Below, one piece after another: positions 23,622 through 37,300 of a stretch of DNA of 64,000 nt (positions are counted from its first letter, which is position 1; each line of letters opens with the position of its first letter). Both the position numbers and the translations under genes were made by a program. Below the pieces are notes generated by a model. The model saw only the letters and a list, made by a program, of their open reading frames with translations, was not told where the DNA came from and searched no databases. The stretch is from Plantago major (lineage: Eukaryota; Streptophyta; Magnoliopsida; Lamiales; Plantaginaceae): NCBI GenBank assembly GCA_026545765.1, contig CM048839.1, forward strand, positions 89,790,414-89,854,413. Direction: 5' to 3'.

Positions 23622-23629
23622 TATAAATA
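23622..23629 (+). promoter_or_regulatory. TATA box of the SDR gene
   Basis: TATAAATA lies about 130 bases upstream of the ATG at 23759, with a TC-rich leader in between. Confidence 0.55.
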
Positions 23630-23758
23630 AATAAATACCCGTCCGTCTCTTGTACCATTTCACTACTATCTATCTGTATTTTCTTTCTCTGACTGGTTAA
23701 TTAGGTAGTTGAAGAAGAGATTGAATTCATATCATTTCATTTCTCACCTCATCCACCA

Positions 23759-23930
23759 ATGGCAGAAGCGGCTGCTAGATTGTGGAATTCAGTATCATCA
23801 TCCAACAAAGCCGTATGTGTGATGGATGCTTCTGGAACTTTAGGCTCTTCTCTCGTTCACTGCCTCCTCCACCGTGGCTATCATGTTCACGCCGCTATTC
23901 ACAACAATGGTACCCACCTAATCTCAATTT

Positions 23931-23966
<36 letters not shown>

Positions 23967-25779
23967 AATTGATTGGTTGAATTAATTGATCGATTGATTG
24001 GTTTGGTAGATGATGAATGGACTAGTGATGAGGAGGAGGAGAAGAAGAAGAAGGAGAAGAATCTATCAGTGTTTTCTGTTGATCCGTTGGATTACGGTAG
24101 CATTGTTGACGCTCTTAAGGGCTGCTCAGCCTTGTTCTACTCCTTCGAGCTTCCTTCTGATCACCCAACTTACGATGTACTAATTACTCAACTTTCATTC
24201 ATTTTTCCAGATACAAATCATTTCTTCTTCTTCTTCTTCTTCTTCTTCAACTTTTTAGTAATATATGTTTTGATTTGTTAATTTGAACGAACAGGAATTG
24301 ATGGGTGAATTGGAAGTAAGAGCAGCACACAATGTATTGGAAGCGTGTGCACAGACGGAGACTATTGAAAAAGTAATCTTCACTTCATCCGCAACAGCAA
24401 TCATCTGGAGAGATAATAATCACCTTGATCATGTTGATGAGAGAAATTGGAGTGATGTCACTTTCTGCAAGAAGTTTAAGGTACTAGTACTAATTTTCAA
24501 TTCCAATTCCTTCTGTGCCTGTTGAACTCTCTTCTTTCGTTGAATGGTTAGTTGCTAGAGAAGTTACCCTTATGGCCGGCCTTATGCGCTTAGTAAATGT
24601 TTTCTTTCGAATTCGTTTAACTTAAATACTCTGCCCACATATAATAAATAAATACTCTGCCCACATATTCGGGTTACTAACTCCATTCCAGAACAAAATT
24701 AGTCCATTTAATATATATATATATATTTTTTTTTTGATTTCACCCAGATCCATTACACGCATTAATCCAAGAAATCTTGTCGGTACTTTTTGAGGCTATT
24801 TCTCAAGTGTTTTAACGTCCATAAACGAGCGCTAACTTGAGGGACTTGAGCCAACAACCGTTGGCCCATTTAATATACTTTGGTGTCAAACTCGCATGGA
24901 ATTTCTTTTGGAAGATTATGCGTTGATAGTAAGCAAATTACGATTTACGAGTCTACAGAAATTACACATAATTAATCCGACTAGGTTAACGATCCCACAC
25001 ATCTAGATGGCCTAAATTGGGCAAATTATTATGTCAAAAGGATATAATGACCATAGTAAAGTACTTAAAAAATAGCGGAGGCGGAGCCATTGCCTATTGA
25101 CTAAAATCGCACGGTCTCAGTTTCGAGTATAATATTTGGAATTTACCCCACGTGTCATAATATGTCATAAGATAATGTAGGATGTATACTAAAAACAAAG
25201 AAGAAAATAGTTTATGTGGTATGGATGAATTGCGATTTTGAACCAAACATCCTGTTATATGTGGCTGGATTGCAGTTATGGCATGGACTATCTAAGACCA
25301 TAGCAGAGAAGACAGCTTGGGCATTGGCAATGGACAGAGGTGTGAACATGGTTTCCATCAATGCTGGTCTATTGATGCAGCCAGATATGAGCATTAAAGA
25401 CCCTTATTTGTTAGGAGCGGCTGAGATGTATAAAGATGGTGTCTTTGTCACTGTGGACCTCAAATTCTTGGTCGATGCTCACATTTGCGTCTTTGAGGAC
25501 TCTTCTTCCTACGGCCGCTACCTATGCTTTAACCACATCATTAACTGCGGTAAAGACGCCGTTAACTTGGCAAATACGTTGTTGCCATCTACGTCTCCAC
25601 AAACGTAAGTTAACCGGTAAAAGTAGCTAACCTGCTATGCATAAAAATGGACTTTCCGTTAATGTGTTGATCATTTTGGTTGCAGGGAGGATGATAGTGT
25701 TTACCAGCAGAGGATTAGGAATGATAAACTGAACAAGCTTATGATGGATTTTGATGGTGGTGGAATTCAAGTCCAGTGA
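23759..25779 (+). CDS. Cinnamoyl-CoA reductase-like SDR (SNL6-like), 5 exons
   Basis: Exons 23759-23909, 24010-24176, 24295-24480, 25276-25604, 25686-25779 join in phase into 308 residues. The N-terminus has a Rossmann dinucleotide-binding start (VCVMDASGTLGSSLVHCLLH, residues ~19-38), then SVDPLDYGSIVDALKGC, VIFTSSATAIIW and a C-terminal substrate-side region. It is an extended short-chain dehydrogenase of the CCR/DFR superfamily, closest by memory to cinnamoyl-CoA reductase-like SNL6. In true CCRs the catalytic motif is YxxxK; here the aligned segment is LWHGLSK (169-175), so Tyr is replaced by His171 while Lys175 stays. Classical reductase activity is therefore doubtful. Intron 1 holds about 30 consecutive T (23934-23962) and intron 2 a (TTC)n run near 24222-24249. 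The gene looks intact. Confidence 0.88.
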
Positions 25780-26750
25780 CTGAAGCTCTGGACATGGATA
25801 TGGATGTGTAGTTATTACTAGTATTATTGTGTTGTTACTATATTGATATGTGATTGTCAAACATGATGCATTACACAGTGTACATGTAGGCCGTAGCATT
25901 GATAATTAAACAAGTTTTAGATACTAGTACATTGGTAGTCTGGACTCTGGTAGATGATATGTTGAAAATGGTTCAACTAATGATTCTTTGGATCCAGAAA
26001 AGTGCAAATAATCTATTGCCACTAGATGGTATTATTATTCCCAACCAATGAATCCTGCCAATTAACATATGTTCAATGCATATGCCCGTTATGTGGATTG
26101 TAATGTTATTCCATTATTATATAGTAGTAGCTTCTAAACTAATGATCATTTGCGTGCGACAATTTTGAGTCACCAGTGAGTATGGACGAAACATTTGGGC
26201 TCTATTTGACTTCGTCACATTCAACATGGGCAGAAGGGAAAATTAAAAAACTGAGCTAACACTAGTTCTAGACAGGCTACTTTTTAATCATAAAAGGAGA
26301 GAGTATGCAAAACTTAGATGAAAAGTGTTGAACATAGATGATAATGTACCAAAAAAGAAAGTGAATGCTCACTCAAAAAACGAAACCTGGAGGGAGTAAT
26401 GTTCTAATTCTTCATGACTTGGGTAGTACTGGAATAACTAGATGAAGAATAAAGAAACTGCAAAGAACCAAATGCGTTTGTGTAGAGAACGTTTCCTTGT
26501 AAAACTGCAAAAAAAACTGTTCTTAGGTACATGCTAGCTTTTTCTGCAACTAGCCAAGGTATATGGGATCAATTAGTATTTTCGAATACACTGGTGGTCT
26601 AACATATATCGTGCCCAACAAAAAATAACAACAAACGAGTATGATATATAAGTCTTACACAATACACATTTTTGTTAGGGATTCATATATGCAAGCTGTG
26701 GAAAGGAACTGAAATCATGTTCTGTATTCTGCATCATGTGACTTTAATCT
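25780..26750. other. Intergenic between convergent SDR and NERD genes
   Basis: 3' flanks of two convergent genes. A Stowaway-like right end, CTGGAGGGAG followed by TA, occurs at about 26389-26398 without a clear left partner. Nothing else was recognised. Confidence 0.4.
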
Positions 26751-29700
26751 TCAGGCACCAAGTGACAGAGAAATAACAGAAGACAGTTTATACTTGCGTT
26801 GCTTTTTAGAACTTTGTGGTTGAAAAAGAACCTCTGTGCTTGATCTAACAGTCACTTCTTTCCACTCTGAAGACCGGGAAGGGCCTTCAGTGCGATAATC
26901 ACGGGGAGTATACAAGACTTGGACCGTTGAATGAGCTGCACGTGGTGTGAACGAAGATCAACCAAACATTAAAGGTCAAATACACGATCTGACCTTGCAG
27001 TTCAAACAAAAACTAAAACTATGAGGAGGAGCATAAGAATTACCCAGGCCAAACATGCTAATCTTCTGAACAGCCAAGTGACTGATTTTTGATCGCCTGA
27101 TCTTACTTAGATCCTCAAGGTCTTCTTGTTTCCCCTTGAACTCAATAAATTCTCCAAGAACGTACTTGTTCCCTTTGAGCTCTAACCTGTAGGGACGTAC
27201 GCCAATATTAAACACACTTTGACAAGGCAAAGCAGAAATAACCGATGGTGGAGAATGCTTCACTCAGAAAATGAGGAAAACATACATTTAAAACATTCAT
27301 ATTTAATTGACATGGATAAATAAGGAAAGAAAAATCAGGGTAGGAATGTAGCCAATTAATTACCCCCTCCACCCCGGATATTTACATGTTGCTTTTAAGT
27401 GGTCCGAACAGATATTTCACATAAGAAATAACAAGTTTTCTACCATACAAATATTAAATTTACATTATTTCCTCCACTCTTTTTCATAAAATAATACTCA
27501 CCAATTTTTATTGAGACTTTTATCATATTTTGATCATTATTCAGAAAAAAACCATGTGGATATGTGAACTTTGAACTGGGGTGGAGAGAGTATATAAAAT
27601 CAGGCCCAGGAACAATTAGAACGAGAGAAAGTTGTTATCCATTAAATTAGCCAAAGATGAATTAGTCATCAACTCAAATAAAAAATTGAATCTTCTAAAC
27701 CATTCTTTGTAATCCTGTGGCATCAAACTAAATTGTCAGCTTGCTTCTTGATGTTCGGTATCTAATTCCTTGAGTCATTCAGATGTAAGATTAGTAATAT
27801 GAGTAACAAATTACATATTACGGACCTATCCCAAGTTGGGGCTGTAACGAGAACGGAATTAAGCTTCTCGGCGAATGATTCCTGCATCTTTTTCCCACCA
27901 CTAAGTGCACTTTTGATCCATCCGGAATATGACTTTCCTTGCCCAGGTTTTAACAGTGCCCATTGATCATAAGTAACAACCTCGGGTGGAAAAGAGTCCG
28001 CATAGATTGAACTACAAGAAGAGCTGCATAATTAGGCACATGCACGTAGAAAAATAAAAAAGCATTAGATAGACTGAGTAAGGAAAAGGCGTAATCTTTT
28101 CCCGTTCAATTAAGGTTTGGGGCACATGGAAAATGAATCTATTTTGACAAGTAGTGAGAACAGTTTCAACTTTTAGCCTGCATAACTTTCCCTATATCTA
28201 CGAAGACCTGTGACAAATGTACAAACATGTACTTTTTGCAGACAAGTGCTCTGTAGATGGATCTATTTTGATAAGATTCTTGACTCCATAAAAGTCACGA
28301 TGACAAGGTCTTCTGTTCTAATTAATTATTTGAAACAACCCAGTATAACTGTATAAGCATAGAGCTCAGTGGCTAATTAAACTCCAAAAGATGTATGCGT
28401 GGCTGAACCATGGTTCCATGCAAGTTCCAGCAAAAAAAAAGCAATTTGTTCATCTGATAATCTAAGAAAAGCTTATGAGATCAATGAACAGTTAAAAACG
28501 TTCCCAGAATTATTCTTAATATTTGAGACATTTCCTAAATTTAACCTGAAACACTTCCCAGTCTCCATCTCTGCATTCCAACTCTTCATTTATGGAGAAA
28601 AATGAGAAGTATTCAACCACTTCGTGTCACTAAGCAGCAAAAAGCACAATACCAGAATTTCGGGTTAGGACATATGACTTTGAAAGATAGATATCCTTCT
28701 GGAAGGGCGACTCCCCTTTGTTCAAGATATTCTTGAAGAATGGAGAGAGATTCTTTCACTTCTGCAACCTGCATTTAAGATATTCACTGATACAGGAACT
28801 GAAACCAACTACAAAATAAAATGCAAAAAACAGCTTGAAATAGCCAAAAGTGTAAAGTGGTCATAGAAATGATAGGACGAGAAAAGTTAGAGCAGATTCT
28901 CGAACAGAGTTTTCTAAACGATAAAAAAAACATTCTACAGCTTATAGTAATGAAGGTAGCTCCTTGACACACAATTCCAAAGTTTCATCACCAATCCGAA
29001 TAAAATGCCATCATTAGATCAAGAAAACCATACACTGATACACTAGTGTAGCCTCGTTATAAGGTCCGTTGATCATAATATTGAAACGATACCTTAACAG
29101 CAACGAAACAAATAGCACAAATAGAAAAGTGAGTGGTGAAATGAACAAGTGGTAGAAATCTCCTTCACAATCATGCAGAGTATCAAGTCTAGTTCTAAGA
29201 CATACATCATATGCTATGTTCCTCCTAACAAGGAAAATAATGACAATGTATACTTGCTTCCAGAGTATGACAGACTGAAGAAAATTACTACATAATTACA
29301 CTACACCACCGAGGTTTATGCTACTGCAGCAGTAGAACAATAAGACATGATGCTAAACCATAAGGAAGATAAAACTTACAGGGTCGGGAATGCGTTCGGT
29401 TTTATGGTGCTTTCCGCCTGTACTCACCCAATTACCATCCTTATCAGTGGAGACAAATCCCGAAACAGTCTTCACTGAAATCACCACCGCCTCTCTGCAG
29501 AGAAACGCATAGAACAGAAACAACGCACATATAACCATCACAGCTCAATTTGTATTATCCTCTAGCTACTGAAGTCAAGTGAAAAGTGAAGTAAATTGAA
29601 GAAATGAAGGAAACAAAGGGGAAAAAGGAAATACTGATGAGTGACGAGAACGAGATCAATATTCCTCGGAGAAGCGGAATCTAGGTCAGGAATTCGGAGG

Positions 29701-29970
29701 CCGATGTAGACTTTGCTTCCAGGATAAAGCTTCTCCAACCTAATTATTACAAGAAGAATTAGCGAAATGAGAAATGAAAAAGTAATAGGGAAAGGAAATG
29801 AATGAAAAAAGAGAAATCATCGGAGCAGAAAGTAGAGAAACCTACCTGTTGGCGACGGTGAAAATGGCGTTAGAATGAGAGGAATCGAGATCGAGAAGAG
29901 CATCGTCTTCGTAGAAGAATCGCTTGAGGAGGAAGAAAACAACCAAACCACATATCACCAACACCCACAT
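26751..29970 (-). CDS. NERD-domain (nuclease-related) membrane-anchored protein, 7 exons
   Basis: Minus-strand exons in order: 29846-29970, 29635-29739, 29380-29494, 28653-28768, 27826-28023, 27044-27186, 26751-26935. All phases agree and give 328 residues. Residues 1-17 (MWVLVICGLVVFFLLKR) form a membrane anchor or signal anchor. About 38-150 match the nuclease-related domain: GSKVYIGLRIPD, NIDLVLVTHQEAVVISVKTV, DGNWVS. NERD resembles restriction-like nuclease folds, but the molecular role of plant members is not established. The C-terminal half has a basic, Ser-rich end. A Stowaway MITE sits in intron 5. The start is the first ATG before the hydrophobic stretch. Family assignment is by motif; catalytic competence is not shown. 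Confidence 0.85.
27363..27590. mobile_element. Stowaway-type MITE in intron 5 of the NERD gene
   Basis: The ends CCCCCTCCACCCCGG and, inverted, CTCTCTCCACCCCAG are flanked by TA (27361-27362, 27591-27592). Length 228 bp, noncoding. Confidence 0.8.
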
Positions 29971-30633
29971 CGCTGTGCTCAGTATTCAGCTTCTTGCCCC
30001 CCTCTAATCGGTGTTTCACTCCCCTCTTTAACTTGGGATTTTGGTTTTCATGCCGATCAAATTGAGTCGTAAATCATGTTACCGTGACGGTTTGGTTGAT
30101 ATTTTACGCGAACAGCTGACGGATGGATAAGTGGATTGTTTTGAAGTTTGGCAAATACGGTCTAATCGAACACTAACGAACAAACATGAAGATTTTAAAA
30201 CATGAATAAGTAATGGGATATCCGACCAACTCAACATAACATATAAAATGAACAAACCTTCAATAATTTTGGCAGGGCCTGTTTATAAGTTTGAAAAGTG
30301 GAATATGTCACATTTGATAGTACGAAGATTGTCTTGCATTTCCAAAAAAAGAGAGGTTAGGCCAAAGAGAGTTCTTTAAGAATGAAGTTCCGAGAAAGTT
30401 GAATCGCAAATGGAGGGATATAAGCTTACAACAAACTTGCATTCAAGAACACTCATGGCTAATCACATATGATAGACAGAGTCGGGGAACTGAATGTGTT
30501 CTAAACATGAAACTAACCTTCCAATCTACTAATAATACATAAAAATGTGAACGGAAAACACTGGCAAACAAATATCTTGAAAAGAATCCAGTATGTAAAA
30601 TCAAAATGAATAGTAGGAGGCCGGGCCTGCCTA
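29971..30633. other. NERD promoter / WEB 3' flank
   Basis: The NERD and WEB genes are both on the minus strand, so this stretch holds the promoter and leader of NERD and the 3' end of WEB. No TATA box or other gene could be assigned. Confidence 0.4.
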
Positions 30634-33600
30634 TCACTTGGGGTTGGGGTTCGGAGACGACGACTTCTTCTTCAGTAAGCTTCCGAATTTACCAAACAAA
30701 GGTTTCTTCTTCTTCTGGCTGTTGCTCTGCTTTATTCCTGAGCCTCCACCGTTTTCAACAAGTTCAGGTGACCTGTTCGCCTTGTCATCATTTTCGAAAG
30801 ACTCACTTTTTGACTCCACTTCATCCTCCATCGATTCCTGCTCCGGCTCTGCATCAAGAGAATAGTCTTTTTCTTCGATCTTGCAGCTTTCCCACATTTT
30901 AAACTCCACTTCCGCTAAATCTTCACTTTCCTTATCTTTTTCCTCGTTATCTTTACTCTTCTCGTTCACTTTCTCTACATCAGAAGTTCTCTTGGCAGGT
31001 ACATTGTTATGAAAATCAGGAACTTCGGTGAGCTTCTCGTTCATGGGTAGCTCCTTTGGTTCAGACTGGAGATCAAGCTTGGGCTTCAATTCACCCATAC
31101 CGTTTTCTTCAGAAAACTCGACCACTTTCGGAAGTAAGTCATAATCCTTTTCACTGTCTGTCAAGTCACCGTTTTCCTCTTCTTTCTTCTTGGTCAAAGC
31201 TTCTTCAAGCAATTTGGATAGCTCTTCGGCTTTCACAACTGAAGCCTCTTCTTTTTTCCGTAGCTCCCCATTTTCTCGAAGAATACTCTGCAACTCGTTT
31301 TCTTTATCCATCAAACCCTCTTTCAGTTTCATGCTCTCAGCCTTTGCCTCACCAAGGACTTCCTGTAAGTAGACCACCTCCTCCTCAGCTCTGTTGCACA
31401 AACTTTTCCAGCGATCTTCCTCCTCCCTCGTTGCAGAAGCTTCTTTTTCTGCCATTTTTAGCAGATTATGAAGACGGTTTATTTCATTTTCCATGGAAGA
31501 GTTCTCTTCTCTACATTTTTTTACTGAATCCAACAAAGCGGACTCCTTCTGCTCCCATTCTGATCTGGAGTCCTCATGCTCGTGTTTTGACTGTTCGATT
31601 GAGCTAGTGAGAGAATCTATCTCGTGTTTTGCATCGTCAAGCATACTCTCATACTTCTCATTTGTAGCTTTTAGAACAAGCTTCAGGTCTTCAATTTGTG
31701 TTTCGTAGTTTTCATGCTCAACTTGAATATATAACAGCTTTTCTTTGCTATCTCTTGCTTCAGCAGACACTTCATGCAAGGCTGATGCCAGACTTTCTAA
31801 TGCTTTCTTGCTTTTCTCTTCTTCGTCTCTAGAAGTTTCCAGCTCAGTTAAGAGCTTGTTTTTTTCATCCAAAAGTGTTTGTACATTTGTAGCTGCAAGC
31901 TTCTCGTTATTTAGAGCCTGAATTTTCTCGTCTTTCAAAACATCAAATTCCGACTGTAGACATTCAATCTCTTTCGTTTTTTCTAGAGCTTCCTTCTTTG
32001 CCAGTTCGACGAGAACCTCAGATTCATCTAGATCCCTTTGTTGCCTTCTGACTGAAATTTCAAGCAAGCTCACCTTCTCTTTAAGCGCAGCAATCTCAGA
32101 TTCTGCATCACGTAATGAAGCATTTCTTCCTTCAAGTTGCTTTATAACAGATTCCAGAGATTCTGATGAGGATCTCTCCAACCTCTTCGCTTGTTCAGCT
32201 TGAGAGGCCAATTCCTCAACCCTTTCATGCAACTCCTCAACTAAATTACGCGCATAAGACTCAGCCATCTTTGCAGCCTCCAAGTCCACATTAAGCTGTT
32301 CTACAGCAGCTTCTTTTTCCAAAAATTTCTCCTCAAGGCTTTTCGCCTTCTCAAGTTGTTGGCGCAGAGAATCTATTTCTGATTTCAACTCTTCCACAAA
32401 TTTATCATTCTCTTTTGCCTCCATTTCAGCTTTTGAATCAAGTGCAGATTGCATTTTTGCCAACTCAGCAGAAATAGCCTGGACCTTTTCCGCGTGAATC
32501 TCTGCTAGTTTTGTAGCATCATCAGCATGGCTGAGTGCCTGGTTTTTTGCATCACATGTCGCTGCTAGTTCTTGCTTCACTTTCTGAAGTTCTTCAGTGG
32601 CTGATATAAGAGTGGCCAAATCCGACGCATGTTGGTTCTTCACTGCTTCAAGTTCGTTCTGCCATTCTACTTTCTTTTGAGCTGCTTCAATTCCTACCTG
32701 TTCCAACTCAAGTGTTCGAAACTTTTCAATCTCGGAATCTTCTTCTGCTCGCTTTTGAGCCACCACAGCCTCCCTAAGCTTCCCATTTGCTTCCTCAGCT
32801 AATTTCTGTGCTTGTTTCAGTTCGTCAAGAGCCTGCACTTTTTCTCTCTCAACCAGAGCCAATTTTTCCTTCACTTTCTTCAGATCGTCTTGAGCTAGAT
32901 TTAGTTCAGCTTGAATCTCTGATGGTTTCACAATTCGACTTGTCTTCTTCTGTAAGAATAAAAGTTAACATTAGATAATAATGCAGAACAGCAGAACACT
33001 GCAAAGTATTGAGTTTCTTAAGGCAAGAAATATCAAATTAGAGATCATAATGTACAACAAATGAGAAACCAACTACCACCAAGTAATACTCAATCTAGAG
33101 AATACGACAAAGTAAACCCCAAGACCTCATGCTAATAAGAGTACTTGTGCCTGAGCTTACCACTTGGGCATCATTGGCAAATTGCTGAACAAATTATAAG
33201 GGCCTTGCTTCATCTCAAGTTCGCTATCGAAATTAAAAACCAAATTATTAAAAGAAGAAAGAAATTCCATAATGGATTTTGTTTAAGAGAAACATCATAT
33301 TTGAGAATTGAGCATCAATATTGAGCTTCTTTGAATGGTGCATTACAGAACACACCACCAGCTTTTAAATGCTCAAGGTATTGCCAATTCCAACTAAGAT
33401 ACTTCGTAACCATGCACGGTTTGATCAGCAATAGATACTGGATAACATAGATTAACCAAGGAAGCAAGACCATTCAATCGAGTTCAAACGGCAAACACCA
33501 AGAGGGTGTTTCTCAAGAATCATGACATACAGGACACCAGGGGATCAACTAACAATTTTCAAAATCCTAAATTTCAATGTTGGGACCATGTCCTAGAATT

Positions 33601-34351
33601 CATTTCACAAGGAGTCTACATTTGCATAAATATTTCTTCACGGACTCGAGAATCAGAACAAAGCTTCTTGATTCAATTCAAGAACTTAATAGTTTCACAA
33701 ACTATGCTTCAATACTAACAAGAGCAGACCACATAAAACGATGGAATTATGTTTCAATGACTTACTTCAACTGGGGTAACCGTGATCTTCGGAGACCGCA
33801 CAGCAGGCTTAGATGTGACCGAAGCAGGGGACCTATCAGCCGAAGCACGGGTACTTGGCAAAGGAGAACCCGAATCAGCATTTGATTTTGCCACTCCACG
33901 GCTTATCCTAGCCCTCGGAGCGGGTGTAGACGGTTTTGAGTTGGGAGTATCAGACAAAGCAGATCTATAATACAAGCAGTAAACTGTCAGGTACCAAATT
34001 TCAAACCCAAATTCGCAAAGCAAGCAGTAAAATGCAAGATCCCAAAACACTAGTACAGCACATGAAACATCAATCTGCAATTTCTACAAGACAAATTCAA
34101 CGCGAAAGCACGAGAATCATGCAGATTAAACCCAACATTAACTAAAACAAGATCGTTGAAGCTAGCCCAACTTGTAAGCAGAATTTAAGACCAGAAAACA
34201 CAATTAACACCTGATCAGCAATCAAACAAAAGAGATTAAGCGGATTCAACTAGGATCAAGCAGAAAAAACACGAAAGCAAGAAAAACCCACATCAGATCC
34301 GACCAATTAAGCATCAGAAAAAGGTGCAACTCACTTGGATTTGGTCGACAT
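30634..34351 (-). CDS. WEB family coiled-coil protein (At5g16730/At3g02930 type), 3 exons
   Basis: Exons on the minus strand: 34335-34351 (only 17 coding bases), 33766-33964, 30634-32949, giving 843 residues; Arabidopsis At5g16730 is about 850. The N-terminus (MSTKSKSALSDTPNSKPSTP) is Ser/Thr/Pro-rich and basic. Residues ~75-670 form an almost unbroken Glu/Lys/Leu heptad coiled coil (KPSEIQAELNLAQDDLKKVK, EIAALKEKVSLLEISVRRQQ). The C-terminus is acidic and ends in a basic KKKKPLFGKFGSLLKKKSSS tail. WEB proteins are plant scaffold proteins related to WEB1/PMI2, which control chloroplast photorelocation; this subgroup is annotated chloroplastic, but its own function is not established. A decayed inverted copy lies at 43.8-45.3 kb. 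No breaks seen. Confidence 0.92.
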
Positions 34352-37300
34352 GGCGTAAAGCAACGATCTTTAGTAGAAAAAAGGACTCACGAAGCTTGTA
34401 ACTTGTTGAAATCGAAGTGGGTTGTCCGTTTTCAAGAAAATGGTGCCATTATCTAGTGAGAGAAAGAGAAAGCAAAGAGAAAAGAAACTGTCACTTCCGA
34501 ATTATATGGGCCTGTATGTATGTAGTATATCTAAAATAAAAATTACAGAGAGAAGTCCCTGGAGAAAATAAGAAAGAAGAAGTGCAGGTGAAATACTCTA
34601 CTAGAATGAGAAAGAAAGAAAAGGGAAAAATGATATGATTTGATTTGGGTTTGGTGACGGTGCTACTGACTGGAAAACAAAGTGACAAGTACAGCTGCTA
34701 CAGCTACTGTATTTTTTGTTCTTTCTTTTTCTGTCTTCTCTAAATCTCTAATCTCTACTGGTGTGGTCTGTGAGAGAGTGAAAATGACGAGAATGGGCTT
34801 GCCGTGATTCCTGTGAAAAAGCTAAGGACTGGTAAAACTTTGTCAGTGAGGAAGAAGAAAGAAGAAAAGATCTGTGAAGCTACTGCTGCTGCTGTTTTGC
34901 TTTTGTTGTTAAAAGTGACATGACTGCCCGAAATAAAGAAACTTTAATGATTTTGGTTTCGATTTTCAAACTCATTTTCGATTTTTGGTCATTTATTTTC
35001 ACCTGCACGCTTATCTCTCTAGTACTACTATTTTACTGTTTCAAATTAACATGGAAGCTGACCATCATAATTTATTATTTTGCCATTATTGCCCATTCAA
35101 CTAACAAATGATTATGCTAGTATGCTAACCACACCAATTGTGGTTGGGTTATTTGAATTTTGAGGTTGGGGTTAACTAAATAAAAATAAATTAAGATTTC
35201 ATAATTTAGTTTATTTTCATAATAACCCCCCCCCCCCCAATAATTTTTAATATGAAAATTTAGTTTTTTTTCCCCTTTTATTTTGGAATTAATGAACAAT
35301 AATTGATGAAGTCGGATGAGATGCTGAAAAAAATGATAATGCCATATCAATTTTACTTTTATAGAATTGATATGTTTCATAAAATGAGTCATGATGTCAC
35401 AAATAATTAAAAGAAATGTAAATTCAAAAATATAAGTATTAGATTTCATTATACAATTTTCTGAAACATTTTCGGTGCAATTTAGAATTTATTTGTCTTT
35501 GAATGGAGCACTAAAAAAAGACAACAAAATAAATGCGTAATTGTTGACTAGATGGAGGAATTACCATTTATCGCATTCATCATTAACTGACGTGGGATAC
35601 GGGACATTACGATTTTTTAACTATTTTATCCTAATAAAATTATGAGAACATACATGACATTAATTAATTAAAAACAGTTTTGGAAAAATCGAAAGTAAAT
35701 GGGGTAAAAAAAAAGTTGAAAGACGTCAATTATTTTGTGAATATTATAATAATCAGAGCGTCTTTTTGTAAAGAAAATGTGGAGAAGTATTTAAAGCCTA
35801 TCATTTAAAAGTTGTTTAAGAATTATATGTATAAAAAAAGTATCAAGTCAATTAAACAATTGATTCCACGTGTTTGGTTTGCGCTGGTGGATAATAAGGG
35901 TGAGCGCGGACGTGTATAAACGGGTATTAACGAAAAATCAAACTGACCCACCTATGGTGGGTGATTATAATTATAAACCGAAGCGGGTAGAATATTTTTC
36001 CAAACCGCAGCGGTTCGGGTGATAAAAATGGCGGACGGGTGGCGGACGGATTGGCAGGTGAATATCGATAAAAATGAATGTAGTAACTTGCAACTTGTGG
36101 ATAAATAGATGTGCAAGCCAAAAAAATCAACAACATGGAGTATGTTTTGAACAATGGGAGTAGTGATTTTTTTAAGTAGTTATCCTTCTTTACTTTATTT
36201 TAAAGATTTTCACGCAATAATGAATGAAATGTTGACCCGAGTAGTTGCCAACTTGTGTTATTTTGCTTGAAAACATGACATAAGCTAAGAAAGACGAATG
36301 ATGAGTGCAAAAGTGAAGACGAAAGAGTGCTTAAAGAGGAGCTATTAGCTTACTTAATTAAACTATATTGGGCTTTTCTAATTTCCAGTCGTCTTCGTAC
36401 CGACCTGGACACATGTATTCGTTAGATAATCGTCAGGTACGATCTTATAAATTATATTAAATTAATTATATTTTAATAGTTAAATATGAATGTACAGATA
36501 TACCCTTATTCAAATTTAAACATAAGAAGAGTTTGAATTAATGCTTCTTATCATCTACAGTCAGAAACTCTGAGTTCACCATCGTCATCTTCAAATTGTC
36601 TTCAACACAGTTGACATCTCAAAACAATGCAATAACTTAATTAATTAGGTAGTTATTAGTAGTTAAACAAACGAAGAGGAAGGAATGCCTTATTCCTAAA
36701 GATGTTTACTTCTAAATTCAAATGGAAGTGCCTTGAAAATCTTGCAAACTGTCGGGATTTGAACGCTTGTCCATCAGTCCCATCTACTAATTCTTCCCGA
36801 ATCAAGATTTAAACAGATAGATTTCCTTGGATTTGATAGGTAGTCCTCCAACTCGTAAGAAAGTTGGAGAAATTTGGTCTTATATGCACGAAGTGGGAAT
36901 CTGTTCGGAGGTCCGTCGGTTCTGATAGTGAATTAGGGTTCTTCAAATATTTGAGCTTAAACTTTTTAATTTAAAATGTTACTTAACGTTTTGTTAATGG
37001 TAGGTATTAATTATCTATTTTTTCTGTTATTAATTTATGTTATATATCTGACTTTATAAACTTAAAATTATTATATATTATTTAAAAGAATTAAATTATA
37101 AGGGTATTATAGTCAACTCATATCTTTTTAGGATTTTTAATTATTAAAAAATTAATTTATAATATGTCATACCTGAGATTATAGATAAAATGACTTCGAA
37201 CCAAAATTAATGGATCATATTGAATTAAGTGCCACATGGCCTAATTTTGTCAATTTGAAAAGGTATCCCTTATTTCTTCTTAATTAAACTTAAACCCTTT

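Noticed and set aside
31056-31607. A 183-residue plus-strand frame inside the WEB gene
   Set aside because: It is antisense to a strongly supported coiled-coil exon and has no domain of its own.
35880-36160. GGGTGAGCGCGGACG...GCGGACGGGTGGCGGACGG patch as a transposon end
   Set aside because: It resembles some transposon ends, but no partner end or target duplication was found.
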